A stretch of 64,000 bases of DNA from assembly GCA_947564645.1 (NCBI GenBank), contig CANOCU010000004.1:1-64000 (forward strand), in the 5' to 3' direction. The DNA comes from an uncultured Lachnospiraceae bacterium (lineage in GTDB: Bacteria; Bacillota; Clostridia; Lachnospirales; Lachnospiraceae). Positions 1-8,886 of the stretch are shown one piece after another; position 1 is the first letter of the stretch; each line of letters starts with the position of its first letter. The position numbers were made by a program, and so were the translations under genes. The notes below the pieces were generated by a model. The model worked only from the letters and a program-made list of their open reading frames with translations, had not been told where the DNA came from and did no database searches.

Positions 1-53
1 CATACCTATTATCTTTCGATCATAGCGTACCTAATTTAAATCGTTACAGTTTA

Positions 54-779
54 ATGACATTTGTACTTATGTTGAGCCTTACTGCCTGTGGCAGCGGAAA
101 GGATGCGGAAGGATCATCCCCCGACAAACAGGAGCAGCCAGGTGAATTGTCCTCTGATGTACAGGAACCGGAACAGTCTGACGAACCGTTATCTGATGTA
201 CAGGAGCCGGAACAGTCTGACGAACCGTCCACCGATGTACAGGAGGAGCAGTCCGATGAACCGTCAGAGGAAGGGGACGGAACAGACGTGAAGGCACTGG
301 TCGTTTATTTTTCGGCTACGGGGAACACAAAGGCGGTTGCGGAGACACTGGCCGGGCTGCAGGGCGCCGATTTGTACGAAATCGTGCCGGAGCAGCCGTA
401 TACGGACGAGGATCTGAACTATAATGACCGCAACACACGCGCCACGATGGAACAGAATGACCCGGATGCCCGTCCTGCCATACAGGGCAGCATAACGGAT
501 TTTGAACAGTATGATGTTGTCTATGTGGGCTTTCCGATCTGGTGGGGCGATATGCCGCGCATCCTGTATACGTTTTTTGATACTTATGATTTTGGCGGAA
601 AGACCATCGCGCCGTTCTGTACCAGCGGCGGCAGCGGGATTTCGGGAACAACGGGGACAATTGCCGGACTGGAAGAAGGCGCAACAGTGCTTGACGGTCT
701 TCGCGTCAGCGATTCCGAGGCAGACAGCGCGGAAAGCAGCGTGTTGGAATGGCTTGGCAGCATCGGGCTTGCGGAATAG
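54..779 (+). CDS. Flavodoxin-domain lipoprotein (5' end uncertain)
   Basis: Probable membrane-anchored, FMN-binding electron carrier. A hydrophobic stretch ends in the lipobox LTAC near residue 11. It is followed by an acidic Gln/Glu/Ser/Pro linker containing about three imperfect copies of DVQEPEQSDEP, and then by a flavodoxin fold. The fold opens with VVYFSATGNTKAVAE (phosphate-binding loop) and includes VGFPIWWGDMPR and FCTSGGSG, as in the Flavodoxin_4 family. The frame stays open to the left edge but has no ATG, GTG or TTG upstream of 54. Starting at 54 leaves a signal peptide that is too short and has no positive charge, so the true N-terminus may be missing. It is followed by an aldo/keto reductase and a CMD-like gene in the same direction, which suggests a redox operon. 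Confidence 0.8.
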   Translation: MTFVLMLSLTACGSGKDAEGSSPDKQEQPGELSSDVQEPEQSDEPLSDVQEPEQSDEPSTDVQEEQSDEPSEEGDGTDVKALVVYFSATGNTKAVAETLAGLQGADLYEIVPEQPYTDEDLNYNDRNTRATMEQNDPDARPAIQGSITDFEQYDVVYVGFPIWWGDMPRILYTFFDTYDFGGKTIAPFCTSGGSGISGTTGTIAGLEEGATVLDGLRVSDSEADSAESSVLEWLGSIGLAE

Positions 780-839
780 GAGGCAGGCATGGCAGTTTAC
801 GGATGCCGGGACAGATAGAGCAGGAGAAAGGAGCAGCAT

Positions 840-1877
840 ATGAAATACACAAAACTGGGAAATTCAGAGTTGAACGTATCCCGTATCTGCATGGGATGTA
901 TGGGGTTTGGAGAGGCGGCAAGCGGGCAGCATTCTTGGACGCTTGATGAGGAACATTCCCGTGAGATCATCAGGCATGGTCTGGAGTTTGGCGTCAATTT
1001 TTTTGACACGGCAATCGCTTATCAGAGCGGCACAAGCGAACAGTATGTGGGAAGGGCATTGCGGGATTTTGCAAAGCGTGACGAGGTGGTTGTGGCGACA
1101 AAATTCCTGCCCCGCACACAGGACGATATTGCAGCGGGAGTGACTGGGCAGCAGCATATCCGGCGTATGATAAATAAGAGCCTTGAAAATCTGGGTATGG
1201 ACTATGTGGATTTATACATTTACCATATGTGGGATTACCAGACGCCGCTTTATGACATTATGGAAGGGTTAGACAATATCGTTAAGGCGGGGAAAGCGAG
1301 ATACATCGGCATTTCCAATTGTTTTGCATGGCAGCTTGCAAAGGCGAACGCATTGGCGGAAAAGGAGGGATTTGCAAAATTTGTTTCCATTCAGGGGCAT
1401 TATAACCTGATTTTTCGTGAGGAGGAGCGGGAGATGGCAAAGTTGTGTGCAGAGGACAATATTGCCATGACGCCGTACAGCGCGCTTGCTGGTGGGCGTC
1501 TGTCAAAGGCTCCCGGCGAGACTTCAAAGCGTCTTTTGGAGGACAGCTATGCAAAATTCAAGTACGATGCAACCGCAGCGCAGGATGGTGTGATCATCGG
1601 ACGCGTGATGGAACTGGCAGAGAAACATGGCGTATCCATGACGGAGATTTCCCTTGCGTGGCTGTTGTCAAAAGTGACGGCTCCGGTGGTCGGGGCGACA
1701 AAGCTGCACCATATCGAAGGCGCGGCTAAGGCGGTAGATCTGATTCTTACGGAAGAAGAAACCGCATATCTGGAGGAGCCGTATGTTCCCCATGCCCTTG
1801 TAGGCGTTATGGCGCAGAATACGGTTTCGACAGCAAAGGAGAAACATGTCTGGTCCACTGGAAATCAGAAAATATAG
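840..1877 (+). CDS. Aldo/keto reductase
   Basis: NAD(P)H-dependent oxidoreductase with a TIM-barrel fold; the substrate cannot be read from sequence. It has the complete family length (345 aa). The catalytic tetrad can be traced: Asp in FFDTAIAY, Tyr a few residues later (AIAYQSGTSE), Lys in VVATKFLP, and His in LYIYHMWD. The C-terminal cofactor-binding region around SLAWLLSKVTAPVVGATK is present. A ribosome-binding site (AGGAGAAAGGAG) lies just upstream of the ATG. It sits 60 bp after the flavodoxin gene and 57 bp before the CMD-like gene, so the three are probably co-transcribed. Confidence 0.92.
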   Translation: MKYTKLGNSELNVSRICMGCMGFGEAASGQHSWTLDEEHSREIIRHGLEFGVNFFDTAIAYQSGTSEQYVGRALRDFAKRDEVVVATKFLPRTQDDIAAGVTGQQHIRRMINKSLENLGMDYVDLYIYHMWDYQTPLYDIMEGLDNIVKAGKARYIGISNCFAWQLAKANALAEKEGFAKFVSIQGHYNLIFREEEREMAKLCAEDNIAMTPYSALAGGRLSKAPGETSKRLLEDSYAKFKYDATAAQDGVIIGRVMELAEKHGVSMTEISLAWLLSKVTAPVVGATKLHHIEGAAKAVDLILTEEETAYLEEPYVPHALVGVMAQNTVSTAKEKHVWSTGNQKI

Positions 1878-1934
1878 AAGTGTACAGACATGAGCAAAAA
1901 ATAGGCAGGCAGTTTTGAAGAATAGGAGGATGAG

Positions 1935-2258
1935 ATGATGGTTAAACAGACGGCAGGAAGGGATCAGCTTGGGGAATTTGCCCCGAAATTTGCACAGCTG
2001 AATGATGATGTATTGTTTGGCGAGGTATGGAACAGGGAGGAAAAACTTTCGTTAAGGGACCGCTCCCTTGTGACGGTCGTATCGCTGATGGCGCAGGGGT
2101 TAGTGGATTCTTCGTTCCAGTATCATCTGATGAGCGCAAAAAATAACGGGATCACAAAAGAAGAGATCGCCGAGATACTGACCCATGCGGCGTTTTACGC
2201 AGGATGGCCGAAAGCCTGGGCGGCATTTAAGATGGCGAAGGAGGTCTGGACGGATTAG
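1935..2258 (+). CDS. Carboxymuconolactone decarboxylase-like protein
   Basis: Small (107 aa) all-helical protein of the CMD/AhpD-like superfamily. The core reads LSLRDRSLVTVVSLMAQG, then a helix containing the conserved His (SFQYHLMSAKNNG), then ITKEEIAEILTHAAFYAGWP. The redox CxxC pair of peroxidase-type AhpD is absent, so it is not expected to be an AhpD-type thiol peroxidase. The start is preceded by AGGAGGATGAG. It is the third gene of the apparent flavodoxin-AKR-CMD group; such trios are common in clostridia, but their substrate is not established here. Confidence 0.85.
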   Translation: MMVKQTAGRDQLGEFAPKFAQLNDDVLFGEVWNREEKLSLRDRSLVTVVSLMAQGLVDSSFQYHLMSAKNNGITKEEIAEILTHAAFYAGWPKAWAAFKMAKEVWTD

Positions 2259-2340
2259 GGCAGGAGAAGAAGCCATGAAGGGAAGATGGAAGTTTCAGAG
2301 AAACGGTACGCTGTCATAGTGTAAAGAGGTCTTGTTGCGA

Positions 2341-2369
2341 TTGTATTAGTGAATGGGAAATGCTATATT
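2341..2369 (+). promoter_or_regulatory. Candidate sigma-A promoter, extended -10
   Basis: A TTGTAT -35-like hexamer at 2341-2346 is followed after 17 bp by TATATT (2364-2369), with the extended -10 dinucleotide TG at 2361. It would drive the small ORF at 2406 and the TauE/SafE gene. The match to the -35 consensus is weak. Confidence 0.4.
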
Positions 2370-2405
2370 ATATTGTGATAGATGATAAGGAGCGGGAGGT
2401 GTATT

Positions 2406-2504
2406 ATGACAGCTTTATGGCGAACAGCAATAAAAGAACCGGAAAAGATAGCGGAAGATAAGTCTTATGATACCGATTCTGCAGGGGGTAAACGGTCTGT
2501 ATAA
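2406..2504 (+). CDS. Possible small protein or leader ORF, 32 aa
   Basis: A short frame starting MTALWRTAIKEPEK and ending at TAA 2502-2504. A strong Shine-Dalgarno (GGAGCGGGAGGTG) and a promoter-like element lie upstream. I do not recognise the product. The N-terminus followed by an abrupt end may mean a truncated remnant of a longer gene rather than a true small protein. It lies 37 bp before the TauE/SafE permease. Confidence 0.35.
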   Translation: MTALWRTAIKEPEKIAEDKSYDTDSAGGKRSV

Positions 2505-2541
2505 TGATGATCAATCAGAAAAGGAAGGAGTACAGTAAGAG

Positions 2542-3309
2542 ATGTTTCGATTTATCATCTGTTTCGTAGCGGGGATCGGGGCAGGGCTTGGCACCGGATT
2601 CGCGGGCATGAGTGCGGCGGCGGTGATCAGTCCGATGCTGATCACTTTTCTGGGGCTGCCGGCCTATGAGGCGGTGGGGATCGCGCTTGCCAGCGATGTG
2701 CTTGCCAGTGCCGTGAGCGCCTATACTTACGGGAAGAATAAGAATCTGGATATCAGGAACGGTATCGTGATGATGGTCTCGGTTCTCTCCGTCACGTTAT
2801 TTGGCAGCTGGGTGGCCAGCAAGGTACCCAACACGACCATGGGAAGCTTTTCTGTTTTTATGACATTGCTCCTGGGCATCAAATTCATCGTGAAACCGGT
2901 TATGACGACCAAGGAGTCCATGAACCAGGTGGACGGCACAAAAAGGATCATCCAGTCCGTGCTCTGCGGTTCCCTGGTAGGATTTATCTGCGGGTTTATC
3001 GGCGCCGGCGGCGGTATGATGATGCTGTTGATCCTGACAAGTGTGCTGGGGTATGAACTGAAGACGGCAGTGGGCACCAGTGTATTTATCATGACGTTTA
3101 CCGCCTTTACGGGGGCGGTCAGCCACTTCATGATCGGCGGCAGACCGGATCTGTGGTGCCTCTTATTCTGCGTGGCTTCCACACTGTTGTGGGCGAGGAT
3201 CGCGGCCAGGTTTGCCAACAAAGCGTCGCCGGCGACGCTGAACCGTGCTACGGGTGTGGTGCTGGCAGTGTTAGGAGCAGCAATCCTTGTCGTGAATTAT
3301 GTGAAATAA
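2542..3309 (+). CDS. Sulfite exporter TauE/SafE family permease
   Basis: Integral membrane protein of 255 aa, the usual size for the TauE/SafE (DUF81) family, which moves small organic sulfur or sulfur-oxyanion compounds. Two homologous halves are visible. The first carries AGIGAGLGTGFAGMSAAAVISP and the second CGFIGAGGGMMMLLILTS. About eight hydrophobic segments occur, with a final helix GVVLAVLGAAILVVNYVK. The ATG is preceded by GGAAGGAGTACAGTAAG. It stands alone between a tiny ORF and a response-regulator gene; the substrate is unknown. Confidence 0.88.
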   Translation: MFRFIICFVAGIGAGLGTGFAGMSAAAVISPMLITFLGLPAYEAVGIALASDVLASAVSAYTYGKNKNLDIRNGIVMMVSVLSVTLFGSWVASKVPNTTMGSFSVFMTLLLGIKFIVKPVMTTKESMNQVDGTKRIIQSVLCGSLVGFICGFIGAGGGMMMLLILTSVLGYELKTAVGTSVFIMTFTAFTGAVSHFMIGGRPDLWCLLFCVASTLLWARIAARFANKASPATLNRATGVVLAVLGAAILVVNYVK

Positions 3310-3317
3310 AACAGCCT

Positions 3318-3347
3318 TTAGACATTCCTGGCAGAGTGTGGTAAAAT
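3318..3347 (+). promoter_or_regulatory. Candidate promoter for the REC-Hpt gene
   Basis: TTAGAC (3318-3323) and TAAAAT (3342-3347) are separated by 18 bp, with an extended -10 TGG immediately before. It is 50 bp upstream of the REC-Hpt start codon. Confidence 0.4.
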
Positions 3348-3397
3348 AGTGTCGCAACGGAACAAAGATTTCACCGGAATCTGTTAAGGAGGGGCTT

Positions 3398-4507
3398 ATG
3401 AATTTCGCGGCACCGGAGGCTTCTGTACTGATCGTAGATGACAATGAAATTAATTTGGAGGTGACGGCGGCTCTTCTGGAACCGCTTAAGATGAAAGTCG
3501 ACCTGGCGGACAGCGGCAAACAGGCGCTGTCCTTAGCGCATCAGAAAAGATATCACCTGATATTTATGGACCAGATGATGCCGGTGATGGATGGCGTGGA
3601 GACGACGAAGAGGCTTCGCCGTCTGCCGGATGCTTATTGCCGCACGGTGCCGGTCATCGCTTTGACAGCCAATGCATTGTCGGAGGTCAGGGAGGAGCTG
3701 CAGCAGGCCGGTATGAATGATTATCTGGCAAAGCCGGTAGAAGCGAAGGCTCTGTACCGCTGTGTGTTAAAGTGGATCCCGCGGAAACTGATCGTGATCT
3801 CGCAGGGAGGACAGAAGGAGCAGGGTCCGGAGGGGAAAAATTCCGGGAATATGCCAGAGAGTGGAAGGACCGGATCAGTAAACGGCGTGACAGGCGAAGG
3901 GCAGAAAGCGGACAGCGGCGCTTTGCCGCAGCTTCCGGGTATCAACCCGGCGGACGGTATCCGCTATACCGGCAGTGAAAAGATGTGGCTGAAGCTGCTG
4001 GGTGATTTCTATAAGCTGATCGATTCCAAAGCAAGAAAGCTGGAAGACTGTGTGGCGGACGGTCTGATCCGGGATTATACGATCGAGGTGCACGCACTGA
4101 AGAATACGGCGCGGATGATCGGGGCGGCGCAGCTGTCCGAATGGTTTTTCAGGATGGAGAAATGTGGTAAGGCAGGAGATGTGGAGACTATCGCGAAGGA
4201 GACGCCGGGCCTGATTAGCGAACTGAAAGGGTATAAGGAAGTCCTGCGTCCCTATGGGGAAGAGAATGATCGGAATAAGCGGGAAGCGCCCGTCTCGGAG
4301 TGGATCACGCAGCTGACCATCCTGCGGGATGCCATGGAGAGATTCAGCCTGGATACGGTGGACGGGGCCATGCAGCAGCTGGAGCAGTACCGCGTGCCAA
4401 AGAAGTGCAGCGAGTCGATGGAACTTCTGCGGGCGGCAGTGGCGGATGTGAAGATGAAGGATGTGATGGATGTTGCGGAGAAGATGATAGAGGAATTACA
4501 GTCCTGA
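3398..4507 (+). CDS. Response regulator with C-terminal Hpt-like domain
   Basis: Phosphorelay protein of 369 aa. Residues 8 to about 125 form a receiver domain: acidic pair VDDNE, phospho-acceptor Asp58 in FMDQMMP, conserved Thr in IALTANA, and Lys in YLAKPVE. After a charged linker, a helical Hpt-like domain carries EVHALKNTARMIGA with candidate phospho-His232. The ending is another helical segment. No kinase, HATPase or DNA-binding output is present, so it resembles the detached C-terminal half of a hybrid sensor kinase and needs a partner encoded elsewhere. The start follows TTAAGGAGGGGCTT. It is convergent with purC. Confidence 0.85.
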   Translation: MNFAAPEASVLIVDDNEINLEVTAALLEPLKMKVDLADSGKQALSLAHQKRYHLIFMDQMMPVMDGVETTKRLRRLPDAYCRTVPVIALTANALSEVREELQQAGMNDYLAKPVEAKALYRCVLKWIPRKLIVISQGGQKEQGPEGKNSGNMPESGRTGSVNGVTGEGQKADSGALPQLPGINPADGIRYTGSEKMWLKLLGDFYKLIDSKARKLEDCVADGLIRDYTIEVHALKNTARMIGAAQLSEWFFRMEKCGKAGDVETIAKETPGLISELKGYKEVLRPYGEENDRNKREAPVSEWITQLTILRDAMERFSLDTVDGAMQQLEQYRVPKKCSESMELLRAAVADVKMKDVMDVAEKMIEELQS

Positions 4508-4548
4508 GCGTTTCCAAACGGTTTTCTGATTATAATGAAGAAAAGAGT

Positions 4549-4596
4549 CCGTATCATGATGCAGGATACAGGAGCAGCATCATGATACGGGCTTTT
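4549..4596. terminator. Bidirectional hairpin terminator
   Basis: A perfect 14-bp stem (CCGTATCATGATGC at 4549-4562 against 4577-4590) with a 14-nt loop. It has GCTTTTCG on the right and an A-rich stretch on the left. It separates the REC-Hpt gene from convergent purC and can serve both. Confidence 0.75.
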
Positions 4597-4652
4597 CGAT
4601 TGGTCGATCCTGCGGTTTTCTCTTGACGGATCAAGCACTGTCCGTCCGCCTG

Positions 4653-5522
4653 TTACAGCTTCTTTCCGGTCAGCAGCTCATATGCCTGCAGGTACTTATC
4701 GATGGTCTTTTGGACGATCTCTTCCGGGAGCGTCCAGTCGTGGCCTTCGTTGCTTTTGAGCCAGTCTCTGGCGAACTGCTTGTCGAAGGAGGGCTGTCCG
4801 TGGCCCGGTTCATAACCTTCCGCAGGCCAGAAACGGGAGCTGTCGGGGGTCAGCATCTCGTCACCCAGAACGATATTGCCGTCCTCGTCCAGTCCGAATT
4901 CGAACTTGGTGTCTGCGATGATGATTCCGCGTGTCAGCGCATATTCCGCACACTTCTGATAGAGGGCGATGGTATAGTCGCGCAGTTTGGAAGCGTATTC
5001 TTCTCCTTTGCCGGGGAATCTTTTTTCCAGGTAGTCCACGCTCTGCTCGTAGGAAATGTTCTCATCATGATCGCCGATCTCCGCCTTGGTGGAAGGGGTA
5101 TAGATGGGCTCGGGCAGCCTGGCTGATTCCTGCAGACCTTCCGGTAATCTGATGCCGCATACGGTGCCGTCTTTCACATAGCTTGCCCAGCCGCTTCCGG
5201 TGATGTAGCCGCGCACGATGCACTCAACGGGCAGCATCTCAAGCTTCCGGCATAACATGCTGTTGCCGTCGAATCTTTCCTGGCGGAAGAATTCGGGCAT
5301 GTCCGCCACATCCACAGAGATCATGTGATTGGGCAGGATATCCCGTGTCATGTCGAACCAGAATTTGGACATCTGCGTTAAGACAGCGCCTTTCTTTGTC
5401 ACCCGGTTCTTTAAGATCACGTCGAAACAGCTGATGCGATCCGTTGCGACCATGATCAGGCTGTCGCCATTGTCATAGATCTCTCGTACTTTGCCTTCTT
5501 TGATGGGTTTTAATTCAGTCAT
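4653..5522 (-). CDS. purC: SAICAR synthase (phosphoribosylaminoimidazole-succinocarboxamide synthase)
   Basis: Catalyses the ATP-dependent condensation of CAIR with aspartate in de novo purine synthesis. The 289-aa product shows the family landmarks: KEGKVREIY at the N-terminus, DRISCFDV, PVECIVRGYITGSGW (SAICAR signature), and IADTKFEFG with DEMLTPDSSRFW. I chose ATG 5522 because GGAGG lies 6 nt upstream; the more distal ATG 5528 abuts the Shine-Dalgarno. No other pur gene is in the window. A small gene of unknown function lies 40 bp upstream in the same direction and may be co-transcribed. Confidence 0.95.
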   Translation of the reverse strand: MTELKPIKEGKVREIYDNGDSLIMVATDRISCFDVILKNRVTKKGAVLTQMSKFWFDMTRDILPNHMISVDVADMPEFFRQERFDGNSMLCRKLEMLPVECIVRGYITGSGWASYVKDGTVCGIRLPEGLQESARLPEPIYTPSTKAEIGDHDENISYEQSVDYLEKRFPGKGEEYASKLRDYTIALYQKCAEYALTRGIIIADTKFEFGLDEDGNIVLGDEMLTPDSSRFWPAEGYEPGHGQPSFDKQFARDWLKSNEGHDWTLPEEIVQKTIDKYLQAYELLTGKKL

Positions 5523-5562
5523 GATCATCCTCCGTGTATTTGTACTGATATTGCATTCGATC

Positions 5563-5730
5563 CTATTCATATTCCAGATCCTGGATATTCACACCGTATA
5601 GCGCTAATTTTGCTTTCGCTTCTCTCAATTGATATTCAAGTTCGGGATTTTCACCTTTTTCAAACTTCTTGATACGCTGCAAATTACAGTAGGTTCTGAT
5701 AGATATATCGATGATTTCTTTTTCATTCAT
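5563..5730 (-). CDS. Small hypothetical protein, 55 aa
   Basis: A 55-codon frame beginning MNEKEIIDISIRTYCNLQR and ending QDLEYE, with a good Shine-Dalgarno (GGGGAAGGAGACTTGCAGGC) before the ATG. It is charged, predicted helical and has no signal or membrane segment. I do not recognise a family. Strong start signals and a position directly upstream of purC on the same strand support it as a real gene. Confidence 0.6.
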   Translation of the reverse strand: MNEKEIIDISIRTYCNLQRIKKFEKGENPELEYQLREAKAKLALYGVNIQDLEYE

Positions 5731-5879
5731 GCCTGCAAGTCTCCTTCCCCTGCTTCGGAACAGATATCGGTGACCGGTTACAGCAAATATTATAGCGGAT
5801 TCTGCAGTGGGTGTAAAGCGTAACGAAACAGGTATTTAAGTTTACCCCCTTCATTGAGAAGCATTTGAGGAACAAAGGG

Positions 5880-7265
5880 CTACGGATTCTCACGGCGTCT
5901 GCGGAAGATCCGGATCTTACTGAAGAAGCAGTAATACACGATAAAGAGCACGCTGGTGATGGTCCAGGTGAGCGGATAACTGAAGGTCACGGTATAGACG
6001 TCCGGTCTTCTGGGTACGGCCAGCATGATCCAAAGGACGCGGATCAGACAGATGCCGCTTAAACAGATGAGCGTGGGGATCCAGCAGTCGCCTACGCCGC
6101 GCAGGGCGCCGGAAAGCACTTCGACACAGACATAGGTGACGAAAGTGGGCACCAGGAAGTGGACGATCTGCATACCGATCCGCAGCACTTCGGGGTCTGA
6201 GGTGAAGAGGCTGTAGAGAAGGTGGCCGCCGATATTTAACAGGGCGCTGATCAGGACAGTGGATGCAAAGCACATGGCCAGGCAGCTGCCGATGCCCTTC
6301 CGTACCCGGTTCATCTTGCCGGCGCCGTAATTCTGCCCGGCGAAGGTGGTAATGGCGATGCCGAAGGAGCTGATGGTCATCCAGAAGAGAGCATCCATCT
6401 TGCCGTATACGGTCCAGGCTGCCACGGTGTCCGTCCCCAGGCCGTTGATGGCGGCCTGGATAATGATGTTGGAAAGGCTGTACATCACGGACTGCAGGCC
6501 GGCGGGAAAGCCGATGCGGACGATCCGGTGCAGCATTTTCCGGTCGATGCGGATCCGGCGCAGATCCAGTCGATGCATGTCCTTCACCCGCACCAGGACC
6601 AGGATCACCAGTACGGCGCTCAGAGCCTGAGAGCAGATGGTAGCGATCGCCGCGCCTGCCACGCCCAGATCAAAGCAGACGATCAGGAGCAGATCGAGCA
6701 GGATGTTGGTAAAGCAGCTGGCGATCAGGAAGTACAGGGGACGCCTGGAATCGCCCACGGCCCGCAGGATGCCTGCGCCCACATTGTAGATCAGATTGCC
6801 GATGGTTCCCACATAATAAATGCGGATATAGAGAATGGCCGGGGTCAGCACGTCCTCCGGGGTATCCATGGCAGTGAGGATGGCCGGTGCGGTCAGGATC
6901 CCGCCCACCATCAGTACGAAGCCGCCCAGGATGCTGAAGGCGATGGCAGTATGCACCGCGTAATCCACTAATTCCGCTTTCTTAGCGCCATAATACTGGG
7001 AGATCACCACGCTTGCGCCGCTGGACAGGCCCACGAAGAAGCCCACTAGCAGGTTGATGACCGTACCGGTGCCGCCGCCCACGGCGGAGAGCGCTTCTTT
7101 GCCCACGAAGCGGCCCACGATCACGGCATCGGCCGCATTGTAGAGCTGCTGGAAAAGTGTCCCGAATAAGATCGGGAAGAAAAACAGGAGCAGCTGTTTC
7201 CAGATGACTCCTTCTGTGATCTTGTTTTCTGTTGTCTGTGTGATCTTCGTGTCTTTTGTGTTCAT
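5880..7265 (-). CDS. MATE family efflux transporter
   Basis: Polytopic membrane protein of 461 aa with twelve hydrophobic segments, the normal MATE size and topology; such proteins export organic cations or drugs in exchange for Na+ or H+. Family features include FPILFGTLFQQLYNAADAVIVGRFVG in helix 1, then KEALSAVGGGTGTVINLLVGFFVGLSSGASVVISQYYG, and the duplicated half starting near RKMLHRIVRIGFPAGLQSVMYS. The substrate is not deducible. It lies downstream of the AraC-type gene on the same strand, 180 bp away, and could be in its regulon. The stop codon is TAG. Confidence 0.92.
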   Translation of the reverse strand: MNTKDTKITQTTENKITEGVIWKQLLLFFFPILFGTLFQQLYNAADAVIVGRFVGKEALSAVGGGTGTVINLLVGFFVGLSSGASVVISQYYGAKKAELVDYAVHTAIAFSILGGFVLMVGGILTAPAILTAMDTPEDVLTPAILYIRIYYVGTIGNLIYNVGAGILRAVGDSRRPLYFLIASCFTNILLDLLLIVCFDLGVAGAAIATICSQALSAVLVILVLVRVKDMHRLDLRRIRIDRKMLHRIVRIGFPAGLQSVMYSLSNIIIQAAINGLGTDTVAAWTVYGKMDALFWMTISSFGIAITTFAGQNYGAGKMNRVRKGIGSCLAMCFASTVLISALLNIGGHLLYSLFTSDPEVLRIGMQIVHFLVPTFVTYVCVEVLSGALRGVGDCWIPTLICLSGICLIRVLWIMLAVPRRPDVYTVTFSYPLTWTITSVLFIVYYCFFSKIRIFRRRRENP

Positions 7266-7445
7266 GAGAAGGGCCTTTCTTATCCTTGGTGATCATGATC
7301 GATCTGATTATTGTGAAAATTGTCTGGTATGTCTGATGCGGGATTCACGCAATTTCCACGATTGTATCACTGTCCGGGAAGACTTTCAAGAGCAATCTCA
7401 ACAACTTTTTTTATTTGCTGTAACGGCACAGCTTTTGGCTCTTTG

Positions 7446-8630
7446 TTACGTTTTGCCGTTGCTTTTCCGGTATTCCAGAGGTGTCATCTGATACTGCTTC
7501 TTAAACAGGGTCTGAAAATGGGGCTGGCTGGAAAAGCAAAGGTAATTGCTGATCTCGGCCAGGCTCCTGTTACTGTAAGCAAGGAGGCTTTTGGCCTCCT
7601 CCAGCTTGCAGCGTGTGATAAAGGCGGCGATGGTAAACCCCAGCTCTTCTTTGAACTTCTTCATAATATAAGAGCTGCTTCTGTGGATCTGGGCGGCTAC
7701 ATCTTCTACACCGATGGGTTCGTTGGTATGGCTCCGTATATAATTTACACAGACAGATACTTCCCTGGAGAGGCCGTCCGGCATCCTGGATTCTCCGGCT
7801 TTGCGGCAGAAGTCGAGGACCATGGAATACTGCAGGGCATGGATGGCATCCAGAGACTGCAGCTTCTCACACTCCTGGATATAGAGGTCGATCAGCTGAT
7901 AGGTTTTCTCCACATCCACACCACCGGGGATCGCGCCCAGCATACCGATCTTCGTGACGGTGCTGATAAAAAGATTCTTCGCCTGACGAAGCGGCGTCTG
8001 CGCCAGCTTCCCTTCCTGAAAGTTGTGCGTGCTGGAAGTCAGAAAGTCATGCAGGACCCGGACATTGCCGTCACGGATATGCTGATAGAGCTCCTGTTCA
8101 AAATAGTAGGTGTTATGTAATAGCTCATTCTCTTTATTGTCCGTAATAGACTGAAGATGCGCCGCTTCCTGCGCAGAGGAAGGCGGCATATTCTGTGCGA
8201 TCAGATCCTGTATGCTGATCTCTTTATGATTCAGGCACTGGTGCAGGAAGACGAGATGCCGGCAGAACTGCGCGTGGGTCAGTCTGGGAATGGAAGAGAG
8301 CGCTTCGGTGACCGCTTCCTTATGATCCAGGGGCGTTGCCTGTTCCCGCATATACTGCCGGATCAACTCGTCCGTGATGGGGATGGAGAAGACCGGCCCC
8401 AGGAAAACATAGCTGCCCGTCTCCTCGATCAGAACGGAACCGTACACAATGTCGGAAGAGAGGGAGCGAAATTCCGGATTGTGTTCTGCCGGCCAGATAG
8501 CCACCGGATTGTTGGCGGGAATATCCAGCAGCTCTCCCAGCGAAGTATACAGGACGCCGTCGTTGTTTACGAGGTTGACGGGCAGCCCGGTGACTGCGAA
8601 GTAATTTCTGCAGAAAGTAATGTGATCCAT
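7446..8630 (-). CDS. AraC family transcriptional regulator
   Basis: DNA-binding regulator of 394 aa. The N-terminal ~270 residues are a sensor region with no clear named domain; they begin MDHITFCRNYFAVTGLPVNLV. The last ~100 residues are the paired helix-turn-helix: CVNYIRSHTNEPIGVEDVAAQ, SSSYIMKKFKEELG, then SLAEISNYLCFSSQPHFQTLFKKQYQMTPLEYR. It is divergent from the GH1 beta-glucosidase operon, so control of that operon is likely. It could also act on the MATE gene downstream. Its own promoter (TTGAAG-17-TATAAT) is readable. Confidence 0.92.
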   Translation of the reverse strand: MDHITFCRNYFAVTGLPVNLVNNDGVLYTSLGELLDIPANNPVAIWPAEHNPEFRSLSSDIVYGSVLIEETGSYVFLGPVFSIPITDELIRQYMREQATPLDHKEAVTEALSSIPRLTHAQFCRHLVFLHQCLNHKEISIQDLIAQNMPPSSAQEAAHLQSITDNKENELLHNTYYFEQELYQHIRDGNVRVLHDFLTSSTHNFQEGKLAQTPLRQAKNLFISTVTKIGMLGAIPGGVDVEKTYQLIDLYIQECEKLQSLDAIHALQYSMVLDFCRKAGESRMPDGLSREVSVCVNYIRSHTNEPIGVEDVAAQIHRSSSYIMKKFKEELGFTIAAFITRCKLEEAKSLLAYSNRSLAEISNYLCFSSQPHFQTLFKKQYQMTPLEYRKSNGKT

Positions 8631-8716
8631 GAAAAACCTCCAAACTTCACCCCCTGCAACTGGTTAGGTTGCTTACTGCAGGCGCTCTGACTGAACAAAT
8701 AGTTGACTCTGTCACC

Positions 8717-8745
8717 ATTATATCGATGTAAAAAAGAATCTTCAA
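8717..8745 (-). promoter_or_regulatory. Promoter of the AraC-type regulator
   Basis: On the minus strand TTGAAG (8745-8740) and a consensus TATAAT (8722-8717) are spaced by 17 bp, 87 bp before the regulator start. The A/T-rich 8631-8886 interval also has to contain the GH1 promoter, which I could not place convincingly. Confidence 0.65.
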
Positions 8746-8886
8746 TATAGAAATCTATAATTCTGTGTTTTATTCTGTAATATTTTCCCTTATATCCTTG
8801 TTATTGTATAGAAAAGAACCGCCGGGGTCATCGTCGGATGATCTGCAACGGAGCAGGAACAGGCAGACGGAAGGAGGGGCAGTAAG

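Noticed and set aside
264-839. Long minus-strand frame opposite the flavodoxin gene.
   Set aside because: It is antisense to a clear gene and has no recognisable product or ribosome-binding site.
5523-5570. Extending purC to the upstream start at 5570.
   Set aside because: ATG 5522 has GGAGG at the right distance and matches the family start; the extension would abut the small upstream gene.
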